The notes: generated from the letters alone by a model not told the origin. A stretch of 64,000 nucleotides of DNA from Favolaschia claudopus (GCA_037176885.1 JAWWNJ010000081.1:1116001-1180000), one strand, 5' to 3'. Shown: positions 45,106 through 57,733, numbered from the stretch's first letter. Made by a program: numbers and translations.

Positions 45106-47714
45106 ATGCCTACAACCCTCTCATTCCCGTTCGCCATCACAGCCGCCCTCGGGTTATACGCTCTCTACCGCGTATTGAGGGCCTACTACAACGAGTACAC
45201 TTGTGCGCTGAGGAAGGTTCCGGGGCCGGAGAGTGAGCATTGGTTGAGGGGAAATCGGACGGAGTTGCTTAAGAATGTGGGTTTTCTTTTCGTTATCAAA
45301 CTGTTCTCGCATTTGACTAAATTCGGCGCCGTCCAGCTCGATGGGAAGGAGGGATTGTGGACGAAGGAGTACGGGCATACCGTGCGGCTGAATGGGGTTA
45401 TTGGGGTGCGTTCACCCATTCCTTTAAATGAGAACTTAATATTCAATCGACGTCAAGACCTCTATGCTTTATACGACGGACACGAAGGCGATTCAGCACG
45501 TTCTCGCCAACCATTATGTTTATCAGAAGAGCGAGGCTGGTCGGTGGCTTCTTAGTCGTATGGTTGGCCCAGGTGCGTCCGATGACATTGAAAGCACGTA
45601 TGATCGTCGATTGAGTCATCGTGTAGGTGTGTTGGTTGTCGAGGAGGACCAGCATAAGACGCAGGTCCGTGGTTTCTTCCGAATCTCTGGAGATGTTTCC
45701 TAACTGATTGGCGTATCGAACAGAGAAAAGTCATGGCGAGTGGTATCGAATGATTGACGTCTGCTTGTTTTCTTACTTTTTTTCCTCAGAACCCTGCCTT
45801 TGGCCCAGTCCATCTACGCGCCCTGACAGAGCTATTCGTCGAGAAATCCAAACAGGCATGTACATAAAATTATAATCCCTTCAAATCCCAAATAATCATG
45901 ATATATATATTCTACATAGCTTCGCGACGTCTGGACAAACAAAGCTGTTGAGAGCGGCGGACAAGCAAGACTGAACGTCATCCCAGAGTTCGGCACCGCC
46001 GCGCTCGATATCATCGGCAAAGCCGGTGCGCACCCGCCTCCTTCAGCTTTGACGAATATTGTATTTGGATTGACCCTTGAATGAACGAAGGCTTCAACTA
46101 CGAATTCAACTCGCTCGGCAGCGCTGATTCCGGACACGGAATTAGGGACGAGTTACACGAGGCTTTCATGAAGGTGGCTGCCCTTGGAGATGTACAGAAG
46201 ACGTTCCTTGGGATTGCCAAGCTCCTCATGCCGTCGTTGCGGCCCTTTTTGGTTCGTCGTTCGTCTGTCCGCATATATATATATGAGCTCGTTGTTCGGC
46301 GCGGACTCAACGTACACAACTATCTTTAATTCCTTCCTCTTCCCAGCCCAACACGAAGACCGACCACACCATCGAAGCAGCCCAAGCCACAATGCGCCGT
46401 ATCGGCTTCGGTTTGCTTGAGGAGAGTAAGCGTCAGGTGGCGACGGGGAATATGGACGTGGATAATCGCTCAGCAAGGGATCTCCTTTCGTTGCTTGTGA
46501 GAGCTAATATGGATAAGGCGATTCCGGAGGCCCAGAGGATGAAGGGTGAGGATGTTGTGGCGCGTGAGTGATTTTCATTGATATTCAAACGTTGTTGAGC
46601 GTGTTGATGGTGGGGAAAATTGTAGAGGTGCCGACGTTCCTGGTGGCGGGACATGAAACGTCCGTTGTCGTTTCTCTATTTCTTGACATGCTTTTGGTGA
46701 TTTACTGACTCGTCGCCAATTTTCAGCACCAGGTATGTTACAAGCACGTATTACGATTAATTGCCGCTGACAAACTGACATAGCACCGCCGCTTCTTGGA
46801 CCATCTTCGAACTCGCCCGAAACCCCGCAGTCCAACAACGCCTCCGCGCCGAACTGCTTACCATCGACAATGACAACCCCTCGATGGACGACCTCAACGC
46901 ACTTCCTTATCTCGACTGCGTTGTACGCGAGACACTCCGCGCGCACGCCCCCGTGCCGTTCACTTGTGCGTCTTCTGTGCGCATCAACTGATCCACTAAT
47001 GAATTTCGCTTGCCTTCTCAGTCCGCACGGCGATGCGCGACGACATAATTCCGCTAGCGCATCCATACACGGACCGCGATGGGATCGTTCACGATACCCT
47101 GCAGTAAGCTCGCTGTCCCCTGCAAACGCAAAGCGATTCTGTACTCACATTGATTCATCTTTCTCCTCGCACGAAGCATTCGCAAAGGCCAAATCGTGCA
47201 AATAGCCATTTTAGCGGTGAACCGCGATACGGATATTTGGGGGCCGGATGCGGAGGAGTATATGTCAGTTTCTTGCGGTTCCCTATATATTTGAGGGCGT
47301 TTCTGACTTTGGCTTAACTTGCTTTGTGTGCATTCGGAATCTAGACCCGAGCGATGGGAGCGCAACTCTGCCGTATCTACGCAAATCCCTGGGGTTTGGG
47401 GTCAAATGCTGACGTTCCTTGGTGGAGCGCGAGCGTGTATTGGGTTTAGGTTCTCGATCATCGAGTGAGTTCCAGCTCTGAATAATCCTAACCCTTTTTT
47501 CATTCACGGTGGTTTATTCTCATTTCATTTTCGTTCCCGCAGGCTGAAAGCCTTGATGTTCACCCTGATTCGCGCCCTTGAATTCGAGCTCGCCGTTCCA
47601 GCTGAAAATGTTGGGCGGATTATCGGTCCTATCTTGCAGGTTCCTGGCTTGAGGAGCGACAAGAATGCAGGCAATCAGTTGCCTGTTTTGATTCGGCCGT
47701 TTGTTGCAGCGTGA
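45106..47714 (+). CDS. Cytochrome P450 monooxygenase
   Basis: ATG 45106 opens an N-terminal membrane anchor ([20 protein letters not shown]) and the proline-type hinge VPGPESEHW. The heme-protein hallmarks are the I-helix AGHETTS (spliced), the K-helix ETLR in [15 protein letters not shown] in YRPERWERN, and the heme loop [10 protein letters not shown] with the axial Cys. The stop is at 47712-47714. About fourteen exons are needed. Two are microexons: 12 nt around 45720-45732 (coding RKVM, between HKTQ and NPAFGPVH) and 6 nt around 46735-46740 (completing HETTSTA). Two introns appear to start with GC: GCGAGT after the 12-nt microexon and GCATGT after FVEKSKQ. It is an ER-bound oxidoreductase; the substrate is unknown. 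The CYP family is not assigned, but it resembles multi-intron agaric P450s with the IPGVWG motif. No biosynthetic neighbours are visible. Confidence 0.85.
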
Positions 47715-47719
47715 AGATT

Positions 47720-48630
47720 GCTGTAACATAGGATTGTCTCGAGAATGTACCGATTGAATATTTACTTGCACAGAACTGTGTCCCATCGCGGTGTTCTTTG
47801 GCTTATCCTAATTGTCTTCGCTTTCGCAAAGTTATCGCTTATAGGTTCCCGGGGACCGGCGTTGCCTGGCTCTGTTGCGTTCAATGCCGGCCGCATTCAG
47901 TGATAGCAATATTCGGCATTCCAGATGCCGCTCGCTTCCGCAAACCAATCCCCATGATGGCTGCTGAAATGATTTCGCCGGTCTGCTTGCCGATACTCGG
48001 GATGTGGCACGGCGGTGGTCGTTCGATCTCTGGGGTTCGGCAGCCGAAACTTCGCCAAGACCGGCCAATATGAGCAAAACAGCGCAGGGGATTCAGAATT
48101 TTATTGATTCTATCGTTGTATAGAGGATGCCAATTGTGATTGTACCGGGAACAACTCGAGCGCTCAGAGTCTACTCTGATAAAATGACTTGAAAGCAGTC
48201 GAAACCCATCTCTGCTGAACCACGTTGGTGCTGAAGGCTGCTGCGGTCAGCCGGTGAATAAGGAAGACAAGCCCTATTCACTTATTCTTGACATGGAATC
48301 TCACAGCGGTGGTTGTGGGCCGCTGCGCAGTCGCTTGAATTGTTCAAAGACGCTTGTGAAGACAGTTGAATGAGCGCTCTTGTTCAATTTACTGATTGAT
48401 TCCCGCCTTGGATAATGGCAGGCTATACAATCCGGGAGTAGAGAGGGCAAAGAATGAGAGTCGGAATTCATTCAACGTGAGAATGAACAACGACGGGCGT
48501 TCCGTGCATGCTGCGGCATCGTGAGACTGATATGTTATGCCGGCCTCGAACACCAGATGGCTGGGTTTCATAAATAGTTCGTGCTCCGAAAGTCGAAACG
48601 AAAACAAGGGTACGCACCATCGTTACTCTG
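47720..48630. other. Intergenic region
   Basis: The 3' flank of the P450 and upstream region of the secreted protein gene. No gene, repeat or convincing TATA element was recognised. Confidence 0.4.
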
Positions 48631-48639
48631 CACTCAGCT

Positions 48640-49596
48640 ATGCGCTTCTTCCTTTCCCTTATTTCCGCCCTTGCCGTGCTCCACCCAACCTTAGCGCTGA
48701 CTCCCGTCGGACACACTCCATCGGGCAAGCCAATGTATGTTGTCCCAAACAAATCCCGCATTCAACAGGTCGGTCGTGACCTGAAGGTGTTCGCGCCGAA
48801 TGGAACTCTCCTCGAAACTTTCGCCAATGTTTTCCCACAACGCACAGGAAAACGAAATCCGGCCACATTCACGCGCCGCCAAGGCCTCAGCAACGTAGCC
48901 GCGTTCGTTCCGCTGAACAACACCAACGCAATGGACATGCTGGAGGCATTCAATACCACCTTCACTGTCCCTCCTTCGCCCACGACGTTCGAAAGTCAGT
49001 TGCTTTGGTTGGCTGCCAGCGTCGTACTGCCAGACGAGAATGGTGTTCCGATGGGAGAGCTCCGTACTCTTCTGCAGGTAAGAACCTGTCTGGGAAAGAT
49101 TATCAAACACTCAATACTTTGCCGCCTCCAGTACGGAGCGACAGTCATTCAAGGCGGCCCATTCTGGACTATCGCCGCCCAATTTGAATGGTTCCCCGAT
49201 GCCGGGGGCCTTCTGCAAGGCTCTCCGATCGGTTTCGACCCCAACGTTGACGTTGGAACTGCCATCAACACCAGCATAGCGCACATAGATGAGGATTTCG
49301 ACCCCAGTCTGTTCTGGTACATGGCTGGATTTTACGACATCGACGACGCATTCCCGCAGCTCGAATTAGGAGTTACGGAGCCTGCGATTACCGCGGTCAT
49401 TGGCATGGAGGAGGAAGGAGCGTTGCAGAGCAGTGATTATCCGTTGGAGCCGTTCAGGTTTACGCAGACGAACTTGACGCTTGGGAGTGGGTTTCCTGAG
49501 ATTGAGTGGGATGTCGAAAGCGATCCGTCTGCGGGTGCGTATGCGACGGTGGATGTTGATGGATCAAAGAACGCTGAGATCGCTATTCGGTTTTGA
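48640..49596 (+). CDS. Secreted protein of unknown function
   Basis: ATG 48640 opens a clean signal peptide (MRFFLSLISALAVLHPTLAL). The body has LLWLAASVVLPDENGVPMGE, then QYGATVIQGGPFWTIAAQFE, FYDIDDAFPQLELGVTEPAI and the tail VDVDGSKNAEIAIRF. A motif of the LLQYG...WTIAxxFE kind occurs in basidiomycete secreted proteins that I cannot name. An intron at 49078-49131 (GTAAGA...CTCCAG, 54 nt) joins LLQ to YGATVIQ. Being a multiple of three with no stop, it also reads through, so without splicing 18 extra residues would be included. The spliced protein is about 300 residues. N-glycosylation-type NNT, NTT and NLT sites fit secretion. Confidence 0.65.
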   Translation: MRFFLSLISALAVLHPTLALTPVGHTPSGKPMYVVPNKSRIQQVGRDLKVFAPNGTLLETFANVFPQRTGKRNPATFTRRQGLSNVAAFVPLNNTNAMDMLEAFNTTFTVPPSPTTFESQLLWLAASVVLPDENGVPMGELRTLLQVRTCLGKIIKHSILCRLQYGATVIQGGPFWTIAAQFEWFPDAGGLLQGSPIGFDPNVDVGTAINTSIAHIDEDFDPSLFWYMAGFYDIDDAFPQLELGVTEPAITAVIGMEEEGALQSSDYPLEPFRFTQTNLTLGSGFPEIEWDVESDPSAGAYATVDVDGSKNAEIAIRF

Positions 49597-49599
49597 ATT

Positions 49600-50620
49600 C
49601 GAGTAAACGAGGACTCAAATTGTAGCCGTGTTATAGCCCGCCGCCAAAATATCTTGATTTTGGCAGAATTCAAAGAGAATCCATTCCGAGAGTTGACCAA
49701 GCGTGTAGCACCACAATCATGGCTTCCAGAGTACGTGTTCTAGCTTTTCATTCGAATCGGGGCGCGATTTCCAGTAAGAGCAAGCGCAGATGTCCAGAGT
49801 CGAGAACAGATCCGTCGATGAGGTGCAGAAAAGAGCCACTGCTGATGCCGTAACTCATCAGGACTGGATCAGGGCATCAATTGACGACCGGCAATCTCCG
49901 TCCCGCCTTGTCGTCTGCCACCATCTTTGGACCAACTCTTGACTGGCTGCGAACTTGGCGAATGCATTACAAATTGCGTTCAGGAACGGTCGAAGCTTCG
50001 CTTTGTGTCGTCTCCGGAATCCACCCCCAGTGCTTATTCCCGACTTAAGGTCAAATGTGTCGGCGACTTGGCTTCGCGGTAGCTTCGACTAGTTTCCAAT
50101 TAAATCAACTTCAAGTTTCAATAATCGTCCGGCTTAAGTTGGACCTACTCCAAGAAAAACAACGTTTGCAACCTGGCAACCTATGCTTAATTATGACCGA
50201 ATAGTTAGTCACCCATGTTCGGGGTACAAGAGTCAAAGCGTCTCATGTGCGTATAAGAAATCTTGTTCGACGCAACGGACTTATCCTTTCCTTAGCGTTA
50301 GATATCTGAGAGAGATCTTCAAGACATCAGCCCGGTCGATACTTGGATTCACAGTTGCAATGTACGCTAGAGCTTGGGATCAGTTTGAAAGCGATTTGAT
50401 TGCATTTAGTTTGATAGTTTACATGTGCGATGATGCGAGAGTGTTGGAGAAATCAATGCCTAATTCTATTAGAAAACAATTCGAGTGAAACCCATGGGTT
50501 ACCCTGGAGCAATACACGAAGTACTCGCGATCCACTGGTCAAATGGACGAACCTACTGCGAACTAGAGTGTTTCCACAAATGCTGTCTCATGGAAGCGAA
50601 TCACGAGCAGACGAGCAGGA
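49600..50620. other. Intergenic region
   Basis: Only short, unconserved open frames (for example 50183-50488 plus). No gene recognised. Confidence 0.35.
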
Positions 50621-50624
50621 ACGG

Positions 50625-51545
50625 TCAGCCTTCCCATCTCCCTCGCCACATCAACAGCACTATCAGCACGACCCACAACACCAGACTCAAACTCTGTGAG
50701 ATCGTGTTTCCCACCCCGAGTCGGGAATCTGAATTCATTCGAGTGGCACGGGGACGGAGAGTCTGGGCATCGTCGTCAAGTTCGGCTTCTGCATCTGAAT
50801 CGGTGGGAGAGGGCGAGTAATACGACGTCGAATACATCGAAGATGAACATGGTGAAGCGGGGTAGGACGAGGAGGAGAAAAAGGAAAATGGGGAGGGAGG
50901 GGTTGCAGTGGGTACGGTTGGTTGTGGGGAGTCGCAGGTTTCGAAAGGCGTATCAATAGGGTGAGCGGAAGTGATATCGAGGGTTAGTCGTCGCGAGACA
51001 GGGGTTGGGCGTGATCGGCATACGGGGCAGAGCCCCAAGGATGAGGGGGCGCTTAGCCAGGCGTGAATGTGGTCGGCGCAGAAAAGCTGGGAGCAGCATG
51101 GGGTAAAGGTTGGTCGAACGGCAGGTTCGAAGCTGGCGGGTGTTTGGAGGAAATTCAGTCGACGAACCAAGAAGGGATGAGAAAGGCATAGAGGCTACGC
51201 ACCATATCCCACACTTCGAGATCTCATCTGCGTCTCTTAACTCTGTTTGGGAGTGGCCGTCCAGTGCTTTCGATGTCGGCAAAGATGATGTATTGGCACC
51301 GCGGCTCCATGTTCTACGCGCGATGGGGCGGGAAAGTGCAGGCTGTGGCGTAGGGATCCCAAGTGGTGTCGGGGACGCGGAGTCGAGTACGCCAGAATCA
51401 CGCTCGACAGGGTAGCTATGCCCATCAGATAAGGTCGCCGTCGTGGAGCCATAGTCTGGCGTATCAATGATCAAAGCGGGATTGCGTTAGTGTGCGTCTC
51501 AAACGGGACGAGAGAGAGATGCGTACCTGCTGAGGGATATTCCAT
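50625..51545 (-). CDS. RING-finger protein with C-terminal membrane anchor
   Basis: ATG 51545 starts a small first exon (MEYPSA), then a 5' intron leads to DYGSTTATLSDGHSYPVERD. A second intron (about 51134-51205, GTGCGT...CGCCAG) joins CGI to CFEPAVRPTFTPCCSQLFCA, giving a RING finger: CGIC, TPCC, FCADHIHAW and CPVC. A Ser/Pro-rich linker follows, and near the end SQSLSLVLWVVLIVLLMW is a single hydrophobic anchor followed by RGRWEG. The layout is that of a tail-anchored E3 ubiquitin ligase of an internal membrane. Substrate and organelle are unknown. The total length is about 240 residues. Confidence 0.65.
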
Positions 51546-51549
51546 CCTT

Positions 51550-54500
51550 GCTGGATGAAGAGCGTAGTGAGCTCGGGGGAAGACGTGGTGTAGAGGAAGA
51601 GATGATGATGATGTCAGTACACTAGTATTCGGGACGGCAGTGCTTTATACTGTTCGGAAGACGGGGAACTTGGCTCCGACAAAAGATTCTGATTTCAAAA
51701 GAAGATCCGAAGTCGCGTCAGGGAGCTGGCAGACTAACGAATCCATCACATGAAGGCGTTCACGCGCTCGGGGACGGAGTCGCGTGCCAGCCGCGGAGCG
51801 AAACCAGCGAATAGAACACGATGATTTCAAAGACCATCGCTGTCGAGTGACAGACAACAATAGCTCGAAGAGAATAATAGCTCAAGAACTGGGTAGATTG
51901 GTATCGCAAGCTGGTGATCCGTGGAGAGCGAGACCAAGTTTAGTTGGCCCACAGCGAAAATGGGGGGCGATCGTGCGAGAGTGGGCGGAGGAATGTAGTG
52001 AAGAAGTAGCGATTTGTAGTGAGCAGTGTGCAAATCATAGTCTAATTGGATGCAGCGACGCGAACATGCGTACGAACAACGACACACATCAGCCTGAGAA
52101 GTTGCCAGTCAGACTGCTCGCTAGAAGTTCTGACTGAGATGAAGAGCCAAGTTCTTCATAAAAATTCATCCCAAGATACTTAGCGCTAGTGTCACCGGCC
52201 CAGGGTCATTGCCCATGATCGGGAAAAACGAAGTGGCAAGGAATTCGAAAGCCTGAGGGCGGGGAATATCGTGCTGAACACGGTCGCAGAAGGAGGGTGC
52301 ACATAATCAAAGAGCTGTCTAGAGGCATCTGGTAGAAAGCCAAGACCACGACACTTCACACGTGAGACGACATGAGGGAGGAGAGAACAGCGAGTTGTTT
52401 GAAATTAAGGATGAGAGCCTAGACTTCCGGGTTGAGCGAGACATCTGCACGAATCACCGAAATTACAGCCCAGAGCTTTGACGAGATCCATCGGTGAGGT
52501 GTATATGGACACTGAGGATCGATAGCCTGGAAATAACGAGATTGAGATGCTCCGCTTCGGAGGTAGAGATATCGGACGCGAAGGCGAACTAGCGTAATGA
52601 CCTGTTGTGCGTGTCATCGATACCAATCCAGATAAATTTGACCCGCGACGAGAGAATTTGACCAGCGAAGAAAACATTCGGCGGGCATGCACAAGAGCCG
52701 AGCCAAAGAAAAAAACAAGGGAGTTGGCATTATGTTTTGGTGCTGAGAAGAGCAGATGGTTGCGAATATAGACAAGGGTTCGACATGGCTCCCCGAAAGC
52801 GTTGTAGACATGAGGCCGGAGAAAACTCGAATGATGCGTTCCAATTCGTCCCAACAACAAGCTTTTGCAAGACGAATGAAAATCGATTCCGCGCCGAGCG
52901 AACCCGGTTGGTATACCCACGACGATGACGGGGGTGAACAGTGCCGCCACGCCTGCGCCACGAAAAGTATCCCAAGCACAGAGCCGATATACATGCTTCG
53001 GCTGCGGTGAGGGAATAGGCCCAAGCTCGCGCACAGTAAAACCAGCAGGCGGTTACCGAAATACACCTCGAGTTACCGTTTCCGTGGAGCCCAGGATACC
53101 GCATTGTAAGTAGGTAGATGGAATAGCGAAAAACGTCCTCTAGCCGCAATCAGGCAGCAGAATACAGGAGGGTAGCGAATGAAGGATATTGAGAGAATGT
53201 TTGAGTACCGCTGAGGACGTCGAGCTTGACGACGGCGACCTTGAGCTCGTCCTTGCGCAATGCCGCGAGATGGAGGTTTGGTGGAGGAGTGATGCACTGC
53301 CACGCATCAACGATGACGATCAAAGATAGCATCACTTGTGCTCCGGGTTCCTCGGTCCGTCGCTTTTCTTTTGCTTACCACCATGTCGCTTGCTCGTTCT
53401 TGCTGTTCTGGTCGCTCTGGAACTGAGATGTGGCGGATGGATCAATTTCTTGCATCTCAATCTAACTCCGGCTACCCATATGGCCATCTCTGCATCGTTT
53501 TCCTGTCTCCCCCTCGAATGCAATTTATGCAACGTCTCAGTTGGTCTTGTGTTACTCCAAGTTGTGTTAACACTTGAATTTAGCTGAAACTCCAAGATGA
53601 ATCTCCTTCCACCATATATACTAACACGTACACAATGCTATGCTCCGTTCCTTCACCATTTCCGCGACCTACACTGAGTTACCTATTCTTCTTCTTCGTA
53701 CCCTCTCCATCGGTTTCTGCCAGTTCTCGATACTCCAAATTCACACCATGATTGTCTGGCCGTCGCCGCAACCCATGCATGATGCGGCAGGTCTCTACGG
53801 TATCGGCCTCCATTCTCTTTCCCCTGCTTTGAAAGCCTTCAAAAAGCGCCACCAGCCGCTCCCAGAGCCACGAGCGAAGCGCTCCAATCGATATTCTGGT
53901 CGCTCCCCACGTCCATTCGGCAACCACCCGCCTATCTCGTCTGGCTTCGACCATTGGACTCTTCGTTTTTCTCGTGCTGGTAGTCGCTCGCCCGATCCCC
54001 GCTGTGGGGTTTGTTGTTCTGCCCATGCTTGGTCTGCTCGATGCCCGGGAGGGGGAAATATAGGTGCGGAATGCAAGGGAGAACTGACTTGCAATTTGCT
54101 GTTGGTGCGTCTCATCTCACTATTTATCCGACCTGTATTTGGATTCTCATGTCTATTGGTCTGTATATTAACAAGTTTCGTCGTAGACCAACCTCAGATT
54201 ATCGGTGATGAACAAACACATCGTCTCAATGAAAATTGAATCCAGCTGTTTAGTATTTACTTACTATTTTTCTGTGTTCCGAGAGCTCAGTATTCTATAT
54301 GCATCTATCGGATCCCTTCCCGTCATTTCTGGTAGGTCGTCTGACTCGTATTTCAACTTGCGTCTTATTATGTGGATTTCAACGGTCCTTTCACTGTCTA
54401 CCAACTATTTCTGCCCCTCGAAACAGCGTCTCATTTGGTTCTCGCTGGTCTAGCACGTTTGTATTGCCCATGGTATATTTGCCTTGATTTCAGTGGTGAC

Positions 54501-54810
54501 CACCTACTGGAATTATCATTACGAATTAATATTACGATTGAACTTCACTCTCGTCTTTCTCAGTGGCACATTCTCACTCTTAAAATTCTCACTCCCTTTC
54601 ACCTCCGTTTCGTACAAAGCTACTCCCGTCCTCATTCCTACCGAGATATATTAAACATCCTTGAAATCCGGCTGTAACCGACAGTCTCTCGTTTGCTCTG
54701 AATTTGAGCTTCTCTCATCTTCGTTGAATTTAACGCGTTTCGGACTCGCCTCCGATGTGACCCCGAAATCAAACACCGTGACGGGCGTGACGCTGATCCA
54801 CCTCACCGTC
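51550..54810. other. Long stretch without a convincing gene
   Basis: Frames of 115-209 codons exist on both strands (for example 52405-53034 minus, 53640-54239 plus, 53679-54026 minus). They overlap each other and lack domains, starts in good context or consistent splice sites. A small gene cannot be excluded around 53.7-54.1 kb, where a basic minus-strand frame occurs. Nothing can be named. Confidence 0.35.
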
Positions 54811-54819
54811 AGACGTCTC

Positions 54820-55849
54820 CCTCCATCTTGACTTGCTCTGGCGACGCAACGCACCCCAGGCGTCCGCAGAATCAATTCATGGACTCTCCCTTTGGCGACT
54901 TACGGGCTTCACCTCGCCTGGAGCGCACGATCTTCGAAGAAGCTGCGCTCTCATGCTTCCATCATATAACCAGCACCCATCATGCTTACAGCGTGGCGCG
55001 TGAAGCTTTGGTGCGTAGATCAAATTTGGAGAATTGAAAGAACTGATACTGAAAAAGAATTTACATAACAAGGCTGGAACCTCTTCTTTCTCGCATCGTC
55101 AACTCTCTTCTGAGCTGGCGGCCTGCGAGGTCGATGGACTTGATGCCAAGTATCCACACATGCACGACAACACCACTTTGCTGCAGAAACTGAAGCTCGC
55201 CCCGCATCTTGCTGTCATAAGCGTATTTGTTCGTCACATTTTGTGGACCTCGACGTCTCGCACCTCATAGCTGCTCTCGCAGTCTGCACGGATGTTACCA
55301 ACCTCTTTGTTCTTGGAGACCCCGCTCCCCAGCTTTCTCCCTGCGCTCAACGAGCTTTCCAAACTTCGGCATTTGACCATTCATTGGAGGTCTCTCTGCA
55401 TCCACTCCGGCTCTGGCCGTATCGACTTTGCATCAGCCGACTCTTTCAACGCACCTTACACATCTAGAACTGATTGATTGTGACTCAGCCGACTTTCCAG
55501 ATGCCCTCGTAGGGTTAGATACAATTCGAAATCTAACCCACATTGCCTTCGATGCTGTCGCTGATGCCGCTGCTGTTCACGATCGAATTCGGATGGATGT
55601 CTCGTAGCCTGCAGTGCATCGTGTTCATGAAACTTGGGCGGGAGAAGAATCTGCCACGCTCTGATGATGAGCGATTCGTGGCTCTTCGTCAAATCCGATG
55701 CTTTGAGGATTGGTTGCGCGGCGCGACGATTGGGGAGGATTATTGGTGGCTTGCGGAACGTTTCATTGTGGCGAAGCGAGCGGGGGAAGGTGGACCGTAC
55801 GTGGACCTCTTTCCGCTAAATGAACTTGACGTATTAAAGATTATTTAGG
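54820..55849 (+). pseudogene. Decayed F-box/LRR-type gene
   Basis: Fragments in all three plus frames line up in family order: DLLWRRNAPQASAES (about 54832), VDLDVSHLIAALAVCTDVTN (55240), LPALNELSKLRHLTIHWRSL (55330), LELIDCDSADFPDALVG (55470), IRNLTHIAFDAVADAAAVHD (55530) and LRGATIGEDYWWLAERFIVA (55715) up to the stop near 55849. At least three frame changes without splice signals separate them. The type is the common agaric F-box protein with leucine-rich C-terminus; the F-box itself is not readable. Confidence 0.65.
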
Positions 55850-56680
55850 GTCGTGCTATGCGTTTTCGTGGGAATCGTAAACGGTAAGACTAGCTTTTCG
55901 TTTGACTGTTTTCCAGGGCTAAGTTTGGTCGAGGGTGTTTCTTTTTTGGAATGAAGGACGTTGGAGGTGAATTTAGGGACATGATGTTCAACGCTCGGGG
56001 CTGTTAAATGGATCTGGCATTTACTGTGATATTTTCGTTCCTGCAGGTCCTGGACCCTGATCATCTAGGTGGTAGCTGCCCTCGAGGAATATCGGATATT
56101 TTGAGTACCAGCTATTCGAGTGAGGGATTCGGAAAAGTTTTCAATTTCACGTCTGCGCAAGTTCGGTCAGCTTCACGTCTGAGTCCTTGTATACAAAGAG
56201 GAATCAGTCTTCGTTGCGAAAATAACGGCTTCTAAGTACGACGGAGGGGGATTTTTGGTCATCGGCGGATTTTTTCTAGTGGAGAGCTAATAGGGTGCAG
56301 CGAGGGATGCTTCTTGTTTTTCCGGTGCTTTCAACTTGCGCATTTTTCGGGCTCCCGCTGCAGATCTCGAATACACTGCGACTCACTCGCCGATACTCCG
56401 GCAATGTCATTTCACTTTTGCTTCGTTGAACCGTCGACCATAAGATATTCAAGGCACGCCTGTGTTAATTATTTTTTTCTCTTCGGGTCGCTTTCCAAGT
56501 GTTTCTAAATTCTGCTGCTTTCCTGGACCACAACGGTACTCTGGCGAAACTGAGGCCCTCACCAGGAATAAGGCCTCTTGACAGTCGATAAGCATGCCAA
56601 GTTTGAAATCGCTTTTCAACTTTCAGGCACAACAGCCGGATGTAGCCGGATCTGCATTCTCGGATCATCCGGCATCAAGG
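55850..56680. other. Intergenic region
   Basis: No gene recognised. A GATAAG word occurs at about 56587 and another at about 56871, upstream of the siderophore-type transporter; a role in iron-responsive GATA-factor binding is only a possibility. Confidence 0.3.
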
Positions 56681-56690
56681 TATATATAAG
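56681..56690 (+). promoter_or_regulatory. TATA box
   Basis: TATATATAAG with a pyrimidine-rich stretch 30-60 bases downstream looks like a core promoter. It would serve whatever gene begins at about 56.9 kb. A second TATA-like TATATATG at about 57635 lies about 95 bases before the transporter ATG. Confidence 0.4.
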
Positions 56691-56889
56691 CTCGCAAATT
56701 TGCCTCACAACTGTCGCATCTTCCTTTCCTCAACTCCTCCCTCCTTCGCACCCGCCAACGCTCCTGCTCTGCCATCCTGCTGAGTCGCTGTTCTGATCTG
56801 TGTGATACCTCTGAGCATACCTTGCATTCTGGTGCGTCGTTGTGGGTGTACCCTTTGACTTTTGACTGACGATAAGCGCCGATAGTACT

Positions 56890-57640
56890 ATGAAGTCTCG
56901 TGAATGTCGCGCAACTCTATCTCTGGAATCCTCGCTATCTGAGCTTCTCGACGTCGCCCGTCGCCCTTAACTCAACTCCGCTGCTCTTTCCTCCTCTTTT
57001 CGGGATCATCTTTTACCTGCTCTGCATCAGCATGATCCCGGTCTCCCTTCCGCCGCCGCCTACTCCGACATCTCCCTCACCCCTCCCGGCGCCGTCCTAC
57101 ACCAAACCCCAAACGTGTACCTCATGTTCTGATGTTCCTCGCCCTCACCCTCGTCACGCTCACACCGCCATGTGGAGTTCCCGAGTCAAAAGTCCGTTTC
57201 ACCCGTATCTTGGCGCCACACTCTTCCGCGATGGTCAACGCAACCTACGAGCTCGTCGTTCGACCCCTCGTTCCTGTTCTCCAAATCCAAACTCGTCGCC
57301 ATGACCGAAGCAAAAACGAATACTTATACTGGCCCTCCTCATATGCGGCCTTCTTCACTGGATGCTGGACTCCTGCCCCTTCGCCTCGTTCTCACTGTCC
57401 CTTATTTCGACACCTCGACGACATCCGTGATCGATGACCTTCGTTGCGATGATCGCCATGCATCGATTTGCCCGTTTCCCCCGACGGCGATACTCTCCTG
57501 TTCCGATTCATCTTGCTCCGCAAGTCGCTGCTCTTTGCCTCCCTGTTGAAATTCGGCAAGTGCACCAGCTCTGGTCCCGAAAGTTCCGTAGCAGTTTCAC
57601 CTGCAGTACTTCCAATCTCCGTTTGTATTTTGTTGTATAT
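56890..57640 (+). pseudogene. Unidentified, probably broken coding region
   Basis: Coding-looking fragments occur in different plus frames: AAYSDISLTPPGAVLHQTPN (about 57055), SSAMVNATYELVVRPLVPVL (57225) and FPDGDTLLFRFILLRKSLLF (57480). Between them are frame changes and stops (for example TGA after NVYLMF) with no clear introns. I do not recognise the protein. Confidence 0.35.
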
Positions 57641-57733
57641 ATGTACATGTATTTGTCTTCGAAACCGCCATTATCTCGATCCCCTTCGAATCTCCCTCCC
57701 GCCGCCGTTCACCCTTCGTCGACTCCGCGAACC

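Noticed and set aside
52405..53034. 209-codon frame on the minus strand
   Set aside because: Equally long frames overlap it in other phases, no start context, no recognisable motif.
57132..57549. A complete intact gene upstream of the transporter
   Set aside because: Coding-looking words fall in three frames with stops and no convincing introns, so only a broken region is reported.
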